DNA of 64,000 bases from Watersipora subatra (taxonomy: Eukaryota; Bryozoa; Gymnolaemata; Cheilostomatida; Watersiporidae). Location: contig NC_088711.1 in NCBI RefSeq assembly GCF_963576615.1, forward strand, positions 38,560,621 to 38,624,620. Direction: 5' to 3'. Position 1 is the stretch's first letter; the number at the start of each line of letters is the position of its first letter. The notes under the pieces were generated by a model. That model searched no databases. It was not told where the DNA came from and saw nothing but the letters and a program-made list of their open reading frames with translations. Positions 1 to 10,701 of the stretch are shown here, piece after piece. Position numbers and translations under genes: made by a program.

Positions 1-1640
1 AATAGTTAAAACAATTTTTGCATTTGTGCAATTTGGGAAAGTTTTCACAATTTGTGTGTGTGAAAATCTTTCAACCATTCTCATCATACACTGTATACTA
101 AATTATTGGGTGGTTGTATAATTGTGTTGCCATAGTTGAAATTTAATCTACCAATGTGACACTATTACCATTTCACAGAATATATCAAAATATTAAACTA
201 ATTAGGAATCTTTATATTATAGTACTAAGGCTAGTAATTCTCATTATTAACATCATTAACGCCCACACTTGTGCACATGCATGCTCACGCAGATACGCAA
301 ACAAACACACGTATATATAACTTTATTGGCAATAATTTCATTTTAAATAGCAATGTTTTTTTAAATTATGCCAACTAATAAGCTACTTACTGATTTCTAG
401 TCTGTGCCAAAAATCAAATTTTTTTAGTATCAAGTTTACAAAGAAAAAAAAAATTGACCAGTAACTATAGCAACAGCAATTGCTCTTGATCAGACATTAA
501 AATTTGTCTCCGCATATAGAAAAGTTATTTATTATACTAGCATGAAATGATTTGTAGTAGTTCATCATTTTATCAAATCTTCCTTCACTTAATAAATCAA
601 AACACTAAAATGTGCTATTTGAGCGTGAGAATCTAATATATCCAAATTGACCCACGTACACAATCTCCAGTCACAACAGTTGACATACTTGAGACTCAAT
701 TTGTAGCCATTGATATATGCATTGACTTCAACTGCCGTTTTTTGGCAAAAACTGACAGCTTTGATGACATTTGAAAACTGTAAAAAATGTTCTATTTTGA
801 TTTGCAGAAACATTGATAGAAGATCCATCACTTTTACTTGGCAGACTATTTGCTTTTAACATTTGATAAGTGTTTGGCTAAACTTATGAGCAGACAACTT
901 CTAATTGAAGTATTTCTCACTGGAAACAATTTACTCATGGATAGTTATTCTCGATAGCTATATTATACTATATTGTTGTATTGTATTATGTATGCTATAG
1001 ACCATTTTTAGAGTCTCATTTGTACAAAAAAATTTAGTTCGTATTTTACCAGTCTAACCCTTTGAATTCTCAGTTAGATGACAGTCTCATCTTTGATATA
1101 ATGTGCAGTATACTTCATTATATATAATTAAATGTTGCCTATTTTTGTAAATAATGTACAGTATATAATCTGTAACAACTGATGATAGACCTAAGTAAGT
1201 AGTCTATTTGTACTAACGACCCAAACACAGGGTCCACCGACAGTGAGCACAATTACGATATATTATTTTAGAAAATAAAAGTAAGTAGACAACTCCTATT
1301 TAAATTATCCTTATTAGCTACATGCATGTATCTAACATGTAAACAATTGATAGTAAGATTAAACATGGCAATAAATAATTATAACTCACACTGAGTATTA
1401 AGGTTTTTAAATTGCTTGAATATGTTACAAAATGAGAATAGTGCCTCACTTGTATCAAAACTCTAAAAATGTACAAATGGGACAAGCGGGTCAAAAAAGG
1501 AAAGCCTAAATCTTTGGTAAAACTATGAATTTACTCATAAAGCAATAAACCTAGAGTGAATGTGTTTAATCGCATCTTATTACATGTTTAATTATGATGT
1601 TATTATAGGGGTTGTAGTCAGAGTAGCCTGTATATTAAGT
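1..1640. other. AT-rich stretch, no gene seen
   Basis: No frame is convincingly open, and an 80-residue minus-strand frame at 589-831 has no family signature. No tandem array or terminal inverted repeat was recognised. It precedes the first duplicated unit and shares no block with the later units that I could see. Confidence 0.5.
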
Positions 1641-1648
1641 TATTAGAC

Positions 1649-1729
1649 ACTGTCTATCGTTCACCCTAGTAAATGTGACAACATTCTAATAGAATATCTT
1701 CACATGTACTAGGGTAAACAATGGACAGT
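1649..1729. ncRNA. 81-nt near-complete hairpin, candidate pre-miRNA or small foldback
   Basis: A 30-nt left arm (1649-1678) pairs with a 30-nt right arm (1700-1729) with three mismatches and one G:U. Past a 4x4 internal loop the apex is a perfect ATTCTA/TAGAAT stem around a single A (1683-1695). Length, a stem of more than 22 bp and scattered mismatches fit a microRNA precursor; a small decayed foldback element would look the same. I do not recognise a known mature miRNA in either arm. Transcription cannot be seen from sequence. Confidence 0.4.
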
Positions 1730-2930
1730 CTATATCTACATGTAGATATCTGATGGTTTGGAGACACTATTAGAGGAATTTGGAAATACTTTTAGCAGTA
1801 CTAGTCTATGTATCAAACAGATAAGCAGGGGATCAAAAAAGGTGTCAAATCTCTGAGCTGATAATAATTTAGTTAGATTTTAAAAGCATCAGGCATTGTG
1901 ATGATAACATACATGTATTAACAGCCAGAATAAGGTGCATCTTTACTACTACTCATGTGTTTAATAATAAACCAGCGGGTATATTAAAACTGATCTTGTA
2001 CATCCTGGTACCTTATGACACGTTGCCACGCTGAAAATGGCAAATAAATGATTGATTAGCCCTTTTAGAGGCACATAGTTGATGACTCTGAAATTGATAG
2101 TCATGGCGACTGATACTGAAACCCTTTGAATAATGATTTCACGTCTATATATATCCTACACACTTCCTGTTTTGTGCAAGCGCCAAGTTCAGTGTAGCGA
2201 CAAGCTTCCTGTGAACCTTGTTAAATAATCATTTGCCTTGGGGCTGGAATTGAGAAACTCAAGTTGACTATGTACATGTATATCATATGAAACTGACAGA
2301 GATAGAGCACTTAATAATGCAACTATCAAAGCTGCTCCTTATTGTTGGTTTCACAAGGGATTTACAAATACTAAAAATCTTATGTTTAACACCAATATGA
2401 GTACAATAAGTAAAAGCGGTTTACTGCTACAAATATGTCAGTAAATATCCAACATTAAAATTTCTATTGCTCCGTTTGTTGAATAGGCAGCTCCTTATAA
2501 AACTAAAACATTCTATCAATAAGAGCTACATGTACCAATATCTGTCTAGCTAATAGGCCAAATTTTAAACTGGCACATATTGAGATATAGTTGTGATTGA
2601 AAAATTTAAATAGTTTTAACTATTCATTTGTTTTGTATATATACATTGTAGCTAAAAATATTTTTACTCCTATTATGCTTGATTAAACAAATTAATTATA
2701 GAATGATTAATTTTGTTTTTAAGGTGGGACATCTAATTTGTTTAGAAGAATATTCATGTGAGTGTAGACGGTTTTTGTACTATTGCATGTTGATAATAAT
2801 TAACTAAGTAATAAAAAATATTGGTTAGTTTTTCAATTACCTTTCACCCATTTAGTAATTTATACATTAGTTTTTTAAATTTTTACACTTTTATATGTTA
2901 AACTGTTAAATGTCTTGCACATTATATGAA
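1730..2930. other. AT-rich stretch, no gene seen
   Basis: Only short frames. A run of TATATATA at 2146 precedes a TCAGTG at 2189, but the 45-nt spacing does not match the promoters of the peptide genes and no open frame follows. Confidence 0.45.
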
Positions 2931-5394
2931 ATACTAACAATTAGATTTAAACCTAGTTATCAACAGTCAATCGCTTGTCTTACCATATTGATGTAAATAT
3001 GTATCGTATTATTGATACAATAGTGTCATTCTATAATATAGATTAGAGAAACTCACTTGATATTCTTAATAGGATTCATTAGCATTTCTGCATGATATTA
3101 TTATTACTTATCTTATCTTACTAGTAACAAAATCAACTATTTGATAATTTAAACATGAATTGTGCTCCTGTCTGGCTATACTAAAATTTCACATCGCTAT
3201 GCAAGCATGCCAGCAATCTGTCAACTGCTCTCAATTGATATCCCTGAAGATCCAAATAGTCATTTTCCCATTCTTTGAAGGTTGACAGTTTTGTGCCCAC
3301 AATATGAATTAAAAATAGACACCATCAGTCAATCTATATAAATAATTCCCTAATTGTGCCAAAAAGGTTATAAGCAAGTCATCAGTATGGAAGTATTTTG
3401 TTTACGTGCCATGCCATATGTAAATGAGAGTGAATGAACGATGGCGTAAGAAAACCCATCGTAATAATTATCTAATGCAATAATTGTCTCTTACTAGTAG
3501 TAAGGGCTGAATGACTATTTGGTAGTACACCTATTACCTTTGCAGGTTACGCAGTGAAGTGGAAATCTTATGGTTTGCAGTAGTGGGTTGTGATCAATAA
3601 AGCTTCGAAGAATTAATTGCGGATAAATATACCGGTAACATACATATTTCACTGCCTAATTTGTTTTTAAGAAAAAAAACATTAGATTTTTTTCCTTTGT
3701 TTGTTAGAAATAGAGAACTTACCAGTCAAATTACATTACCACAAACGAAGATTTAGACAGAAAAAACCCATGTATTTGATTGTTAACGTAGTTGGGTATT
3801 TGTATTGCTCTGGATATCTTTATCTACAAACAAAATAGCTTTCTATGTTGGGTCAGAAAGCTGTCACAGTTACAGTATTTGATTTTTGAATAATTTTTAA
3901 TGTATATAAAACCTTTTAATAAACATTAATAGCACCTAAAATTAGCTGAATGAACTTTAAGATGCTTCAAAACCAGTATTCTTCATCCTTTCATTGTTAC
4001 AAATTTAAATATTTAACAGTTTATTTAACCATGATCTTGGAGTTCCATGTCAACATAATCAGTAAACAATTTAAGATATTGATACAGGAGGTAGACAACA
4101 CATCGGCCTGATTATAAGGGAGCTGAATCACCTTATCATAACTTTTGGCATATTAGGTGGATTTGACTAACTTTTAGAATGTTAACAGCTTTACCAATAA
4201 TGCACTACTCAAACATATACTACCAAAATAACACAAGCCTATATACACCTTAAAAAGTCTATTTATGTTTTATTGATTGAGACAAGCCTGAGCTGAAACA
4301 TCGGCAGTAGCAAAATTCTTGCGAAGAAAATCTTCAAATTTTCAAGTCTATCAATTGCATCAATTATAAGTTTTAAGATCTGTCATGATTTGTGTTTTTG
4401 ACATTTTACGTGACTATTACAGATTTTTAACTCATTTCAGATTATGTGATATAAACAATTGCATAAAACCTCTAAAAAGTATTTTAAAAGTACTATTGCT
4501 AGCTCCTTTAACAATCATTGACCTAATATTAATTCTCTTAACAGAGAAAATGTAATTTAAAGGCGTTATGTCAAATCATTTATTTGCTTTTATTGACTAG
4601 CTGTTGCCCTTTTTGTTTTGTATTGCTTTTGATTCTTGTATGATATAGTTCAGAAAAAGGTTTTGTTTGAAATGATATTATATAAAACTGTATAATGATT
4701 GCTATATAGATTGTTAGGCACAGTGAACCTCAGCCATATGACATTCATTTGTGCCAATGTTGGCATCATCAGGCAAAAGTGTTAAATAGTGGAGTATGAA
4801 CACCAATCGTAATTATCAAATGCAAACACTTCCTAAAAAACCATCTGAATTTGATATACATTTTTTTAAAACTTAAAAGTTAGTAACAAAATAGTATATT
4901 GCTTAAGTAACTATAGTTAACCTATTATTAACCTGGTAATTCTAGCTTCATTGCCATGGTAATCATTTTTTTCTTTCTTTAACGTTGTTACTGATCTTTG
5001 GACCCATGGTTAAACAATTCTAAGCTATACATGTACGTATATAGTTATAAATGTATAACAAATTAAATTTTATAATAAATATTATAATAAATGATAAAAT
5101 GCATAATAATTTTTGACCTTTCACTAATTTTCATTTTCTTCATGCAATATCAAGCATTTACGAAATACGACTAATGCTAAACTGACAGATAGAAAGCGAG
5201 CGTCGTATATCTTTCAGATGTTGTTGGAGGAATTTCAACAAATAACATATCAGAATCTTTGTGGTTATGCCTAATTTGAACTTTAAAAGAAGTTATTGTT
5301 GACGATTTATGGGAAAAAATGTTACAACGAGGTGATTAAAAAACATTTAGTTTCACATCATGAGGCAAAAAAACTGTATAACAGAAATGTTCTG

Positions 5395-5445
5395 ACCCGG
5401 AGTGCACTGTAATATTAGATATTGCGGTGCACTGCCGCACTCCTG
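5395..5445. repeat. Short GC-richer foldback next to a TA tract
   Basis: GGAGTGC and GCACTCC close a 45-nt foldback, and inside it TGCGG and CCGCA form a second hairpin. It stands out from the AT-rich neighbourhood and borders a TA-rich tract at 5447-5530. It may be the end of a small transposon; no partner end was found. Confidence 0.3.
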
Positions 5446-5734
5446 CATAGTATATATTATAATGTATATAATATAATTATACTATATAATATATATTATA
5501 CATAATATATAATAAATATATATTATACATGATCTTCATATATATAAAGCTTGAAGCTAGTGCTCAAACTCTCGGGTTCCTGGTATGAGACTTGAGTTGG
5601 AGCATATATTACCACCCATATAGATTAACCGGGATGAAGAAACCTTTAATATACATATATACATATATATATATAATATACATACATGTATATATATATT
5701 ACATAAATATATTTATATATACAGTATTTATACA

Positions 5735-6189
5735 TCTATATATTTCTCAAAGTCTGTGTGTTCGTCGGAAATCCGGCTATAGATCTTAAACTCTTGGAAT
5801 GAATTTTCCATACCGAAGAGGGCTCGATCTCGAACCAAGCCGTTCACCGTTCTGACGCCTTGACCACAAGACTACGGAATACGAATTGCTAGCCTGCCAG
5901 TATAAGTCATTATATCAGAGCAAAACCTAACTGCTTTGCGTGTGACACGGGTCATAGCATAACGTCACAAGAAGCTATAATATTCTATATTATTATATTA
6001 TAAGCTCACATTATTAAGCTGGCTAATAGCAAAAATCTCACTACTTCTCATTGTTTATAAGACAAAAAACTTTTCTCATGATATGTTGTTTGAAAGTTAG
6101 AATTGCAAATGTTGTTATATGTTAAATACAAATCAATTTACTGTCCAAAAACTCTTTTATTACACGGGCAACTCCGGGTGGCACAGCTA

Positions 6190-6190
<1 letters not shown>
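5735..6190 (+). mobile_element. Short non-autonomous Helitron-like element
   Basis: The element starts TCTATATATTTCTC with a GTGTGTTCG stretch just inside, and ends in a GC-rich segment followed by CTAG. It lies between an A (5734) and a T (6191), the A|T insertion rule of Helitrons. It has no coding capacity at 456 bp. Its minus strand at about 5820-5876 looks like a decayed tRNA: a TAGTCTTGTGGTC box A-like stretch and a GGTTCGAGATC box B-like stretch. It sits in TA-rich DNA. The same 3' half recurs at 10.3-10.45, 39.77-39.89 and 51.5-52.3 kb. No Rep/helicase was seen, so class assignment rests on termini alone. Confidence 0.55.
5820..5876 (-). other. tRNA-like segment inside the Helitron-like element
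   Basis: On the minus strand a box A-like and a box B-like (GGTTCGAGATC) sequence are spaced as in a tRNA or tRNA-derived SINE head. There is no convincing full cloverleaf. Related segments lie at 16869-16930, 28540-28600, 38662-38724 and 62461-62522, all on the minus strand. Confidence 0.45.

Positions 6191-6278
<88 letters not shown>
6191..6278. repeat. (TA)n microsatellite
   Basis: Nearly pure TA dinucleotides begin at the base after the Helitron-like CTAG end. Repetitive Ile-Tyr frames here are artefacts. Confidence 0.95.
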
Positions 6279-6284
<6 letters not shown>

Positions 6285-7068
6285 TAATATATATATGTAT
6301 ATATATACATATATACACATTTATTACTATATTATATATATATTACTATATTATATATATATATTCACTTTATAGTTTCTTATTAGCTAAACCTTTTGTG
6401 GGGCTAAGGTTCATTATTAATTGTTTTTATATGTCATATATTAATAGTTGTTGTTGCGGTTGGCTAAAGAATTTTAAAAATTTAACAGAAGTTTTTAGGT
6501 TAATAAATGTTCAAATGATGAAAAGACAATAAAACCAAGTCTTAGGTCAAGAAAGGCTTCATTTCCAGATTTAGGCAAAATTCTGATTCAATTCATTGCA
6601 ATTATAGTAAAGTGAAAAAGTTGTATATATTGAAAATTTTATTAAATTCAAACAATCTAAAATGCTTACATTTTATTCTCATCAAAAGTGCTTTTATGAT
6701 ATTCAAAAAGTAAGAAGTTATCACGTACAGAAACTTTTTAGAGCCTTCTGATGCCATAAACAACAGAAAAAACTTAACCTTGAGTTTCCATAGAAACTGA
6801 AGTCATATGTGGGATTTATTCAAACTTATTTAAAGCTATTAATAAACAATTGGATTCGAACTATTGCAAAAAAATTATTGGTTCAAGCCTTTATACTAAC
6901 TATTTTATATAAATGTCAGTCAGACTTATAAGTTTAGCATTCACTCTGGCAGCTAAAATTTTTACATAACTTCCTGTGCCAAATTATAAATATTTTAGAC
7001 TCTATTTTAGAATTAAAAGTTCTATAATTGATTTTTCAAAATACCTTAAAAACCTTTGATCAAACTTT

Positions 7069-7181
7069 ATGTTTATCTATACGATTGGTTAGAGTTTACA
7101 TGACATGCAAACTGTATAAATTGTATAAATAGCGGCTTATCAGTCTCAGAATTCAGTTCATCTTCAACGACAGAAGTACCT
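7069..7181 (+). promoter_or_regulatory. Promoter and non-coding exon 1 of peptide gene copy 1
   Basis: TATAAAT at 7124-7130 lies 31 nt before the A (7155) of a TCAGTT initiator. Exon 1 is then 27 nt (7155-7181), ending at GTAAGT. Upstream, 7069-7092 carries the module shared by all five copies: TGTTTAT (forkhead core type) followed by GATTGGT. In this copy the module is about 24 nt farther from the TATA box than in the others. Confidence 0.75.
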
Positions 7182-7562
7182 GTAAGTATGTAATTTAATA
7201 TAAAATTGATACCTAATAAGCCCAAGTGCCTAAATATAAAAATTCTATGGTACTATTATACAGTAAGTATATTGTTTTTATTAATTTTCGTCAAAAAATG
7301 ATGTGTATAAGAATACTATTTTCATGTACTACTAGTTACACCAGAATGTTCTTAAATCCATAGTAACTCTCTCACTAACCATATGGCTGAATTCTATTGT
7401 TATTTTGCCTAACAATGGATAGTTATAAATTTTTCAATGTGCTTGAAAGTTATTTTCTAGTTGCTGCTTCATTGATGAAAGTTAATGAAAAAATGTTTGA
7501 CCCAAATATATATTTTTTGCAGACAGCCACTGACAAAACCAATTAATAAAATCTTTGCAAAT

Positions 7563-8258
7563 ATGAAACTGTTGGTGATCCTTGTGGCTCTTTGCCTTGC
7601 TCTCCTCCAGACTGTAGCTGGTTATGGTGGATTTGGGTAAGTTTTTTAACTTTTAGCACACACGCTGACAGGGTTAACAATCTTTTATACTAAAAAACTG
7701 AAGTATGTTTGCTACTCTAATACTTGCTTCTTTCGTCAAATATTTTGTAAAATTTATTTTAGAGGTGGATATGGTGGAGGAAGGGGAGGATATGGAGGAT
7801 ATGGTGGGTACGGACGAGGTTATGGAGGTGGATATGGACGTGGTGGTTATGGTGGATATGGACGAGGGTCTGGAGGATATGGAGGCGGTTATGGCAGAGG
7901 GTTCTGTAAGTATAGATGTACTACATTGCTTTTTAATATTATGGTTAATAAGTTATTATAGTTTGGAAAAGTGCTTAATTAAAAATAAAAAACAAACAGA
8001 GGAGATTACTCTACCTCAGTATACAAAACAAATCAACCATAACATCAACCTAAGACATAAACTGTTTTAACATGAGGTGCCACATTACACAAAATCTTTT
8101 TACCAAAACAATTCAGGACGAAATAGAAAAAAATTATTAGAACTGACTTTTTATTATCTGTGCTTATTGTGTGTCTATTGCCTTAATTTAGTTTTTAATG
8201 TATCGATGTTTTATTAACGCAGTTTAACTAATAAAATGTTTATACTGTTACAGATTAG
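7563..8258 (+). CDS. Secreted Gly/Tyr/Arg-rich peptide, copy 1 (3 coding exons)
   Basis: Coding exons are 7563-7636, 7763-7905 and 8254-8258 (222 nt, 73 aa); introns 2 and 3 are GT-AG and 126 and 348 nt long. Residues 1-20 (MKLLVILVALCLALLQ then TVAG) are a typical signal peptide. The rest is Gly with Tyr and Arg in GYGGYGRG-type units, one Ser and no Cys. The last codon, Tyr, is split across intron 3, so the protein ends GRGFY. Canonical AATAAA at 8398-8403. The start is the only ATG preceding the hydrophobic stretch. Composition resembles nematode nlp-29-type and spider glycine-rich antimicrobial peptides, but also extracellular matrix proteins. Function is inferred from composition only. 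Confidence 0.85.
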
Positions 8259-8420
8259 TCACAGAGGCAATCAAAATTTTCCACAAGCGTCTACCTTCTC
8301 ATGATGCTCGGCTCACTTAGATTTTTGTGATTATTTGTTACAACTTTTTTAGAAGTAGCTGATATAGAGGCGATCAACATTATGTTTTGTTATGGTTAAT
8401 AAATTGTAAGCTATAATATT
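8254..8420 (+). other. Exon 4 / 3'UTR of copy 1
   Basis: It follows a TTACAG acceptor. It supplies the last two bases of the Tyr codon and the TAG stop, then about 160 nt of UTR. Among the five paralogs only this one has a canonical AATAAA at the conserved poly(A) position (8398). Confidence 0.7.
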
Positions 8421-10307
8421 TCATAACCTATTTTGGAAGATTTTGATTAATTTAAATATAATTTCTTTTGAGTAACAAAATGTATTTGTTTTCTGTCTCA
8501 CCTATAAATGGAGAAGCAGAAAAAAACAATATTAACAAAAATTTGCAATACAATATTAAGTGCAGTGATTTAATAGATGATTTGGATTTAAGATGCAGAA
8601 TAAAAGAACCAGTATAACCCAACAATATTGTGAAAGCAGTTTTATATAATGACTTCAAATTAGAATGTCTTTCACTCAATGCAGGTGTAGTGGTAGCTAA
8701 TTGCCAAAGCCCATTACATAACTTAACAACATGCCACACTCGTACCTAACTCAAAAATAACCAGGTGATGTTTTTTTTGTAAATTTAACTGCATCTCTTA
8801 GTTAAAGCGATTATTGGCACTAGTTACTGCAGATGTACACTGTTTAAATAAAAGTGACAGCGACTTTCTTCTCAGAATATTTTTGGAAGCACTGCTGCTC
8901 ACCATAATTCAGTTTCAAATATTACTTTCTCAGGTTTAACGGTTAAAAATATATTTGTTTTACATTTACCTTTTCTTACAGTGAGCAAGTTCTATAATTT
9001 TTAACTTTTACTTCTTGTTTAATGTTTTGATTATGTAACATTTGCATCAATTAACTTTAGGATACTAAAAGCTAAGGTAAAACATGTATAGTGTGAGCAG
9101 TCACAATACTTGATAGATCAAAAGTCTATCAAAGCCATGACCACTTGCAGTATATATTCATGTCTGTTTTTAAGCTAAAGATGATGAAATTTTTTTCAGT
9201 TAAATATTTTATTAGGATTTTAGAATTTATTGAAAAAGGGAAAACTTGACGTGTGGAAGTGGGTAATAATAAATAGCAACTATAATAGTGTCTGTTACAA
9301 ATTGGTACTATTGGCCTATTTTTCTCTTCAGACTAAACACCACAAACCAAGTGGCTGAAAATTGTTTAGGGAATATTAATTATTTTTAAGGCGAAAAACG
9401 CTAGAACTATTCTTAGAATTTCTTTGAAAAGATTGTTTGTATATTCTGGTGCTATGGAAATACGAATTATATAGTATCATTAGATTTTACATTGATAATA
9501 ATGTTAACCTGATATGGCACATCTCCAGCTACTTTTATTGCAATATTATCGTTTAAAAACGCAGAAGACTATAAATTTATGTTGAAAGTACATCCGTGTT
9601 GACAAATATTTCTAAACTTGGGCTCTAAAGAGTAAATGGGTATTTTTATGAGTAATACTGTACTACTCACTTGAAATTTTGCACCCAGTTGAGTTAAGAG
9701 TCTTCTATTTTTTAACACGCCTCCCTCATTGCTATAAATGGCTATTTGAAGATTGGTGTATACACAAATAGTAGCTGCTACAAGTCTGTCTTCATACTTG
9801 TCACTCTATGGTTCAGAGAATAACTTTCAAAATTCGTTTTGTGTGAATTTGAAACATTTTTATTTGAACTATTGCTTTTATCAGAAACATATATAAAGTA
9901 ACTTATAAAAGATTCTAATTTAAAAGTTAGTAAGTCTCTATTTAAACATGAAATTAAACAACAAACAATGTGATCATTGCGCATAGCTAGAAACTAGTTA
10001 AGATATACTAGTAGCCGTTCTAATGCATCCACCAAAAACTATACGCATATCAAAGGGAGCCTTTTGCTTTTGATAACAGTAGCGAAAGCAGTTATATGCT
10101 TAGGTAATAAATGTGTTCAGCATTATATGAGCTATTAATAACAAGATTATGATCTAGTTATCTCCAGCCAATCAGTATGACTTGTACCGAACATGTAAAC
10201 ATGTATGGTACAAATGAGATACTTGTACCATTCTACAACATACATCAAAATTGTTAACTAAGTTATATGTTATTATGCTTCCCATTTATCATCATTTATA
10301 CATGTTA
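8421..10307. other. Intergenic DNA of units 1 and 2, no gene seen
   Basis: No supported reading frame. About 9.75-10.14 kb matches 39.9-40.2 kb in unit 4. About 10.14-10.3 kb matches the start of unit 1 (about 2.94-3.1 kb), which marks the unit 1/unit 2 joint. Confidence 0.5.
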
Positions 10308-10701
10308 CTAGCTGTACAACCCAGCATTGCGTGGGTGATAAAAAGTCTTTGGACAAAAATTTTATTTGTATTTAACATATAACAACATTTGCCATTCTAA
10401 CTTTCAAACTACATATAATAAGAAAAGTGTTTTGTATAATTAAAATAAATTAAAAAAATATATAAAAACAACTGTAAAGGTTTTCAGACTTTGTTTGTTT
10501 GTTTATTTTATCAAAAGGAAAATAGAACAAAAAATTGAAGTAATAAATACATCACAAGGTTGTCAACATAAGAGTGTATTATTAACTTCTAATAATAAAC
10601 AATAAATATAACAACACCAAGGAGGTGATGATGAGGCCTATATGCAATGGCGAGCCGGTCAAGGCAAGGCCCAGTTAGATGACAGCAGAAAAAACAGACT
10701 C

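Larger units (their letters stand above)
2930..10120 (+). repeat. Segmental duplication unit 1 (carries peptide gene copy 1)
   Basis: The first part, about 3.1-4.1 kb, aligns by eye with blocks starting at about 15.7, 27.4 and 37.5 kb; the shared text includes a GATGCTTCAAAA anchor at about 3961, 16554, 28229 and 38348. The gene-proximal part (6.9-7.1 kb) and the gene itself align with the other copies. The tail (9.75-10.14 kb) aligns with 39.9-40.2 kb of unit 4. It is the most diverged unit and is about 7.2 kb long. Edges are estimates. Confidence 0.55.

Noticed and set aside
2146-2194. TATATATA followed by TCAGTG as a sixth peptide-gene promoter
   Set aside because: Spacing is 45 nt, not 31; the upstream module and GTAAGT after 27 nt are absent, and no signal-peptide exon follows.
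6122-6320. Ile-Tyr repeat frames
   Set aside because: Translation of a (TA)n microsatellite.
7623-7637. YGGF at the predicted mature N-terminus, as in enkephalins
   Set aside because: It occurs once at the start of a long Gly/Tyr array, there are no dibasic cleavage sites, and copy 5 lacks the second Gly. Chance resemblance from composition.
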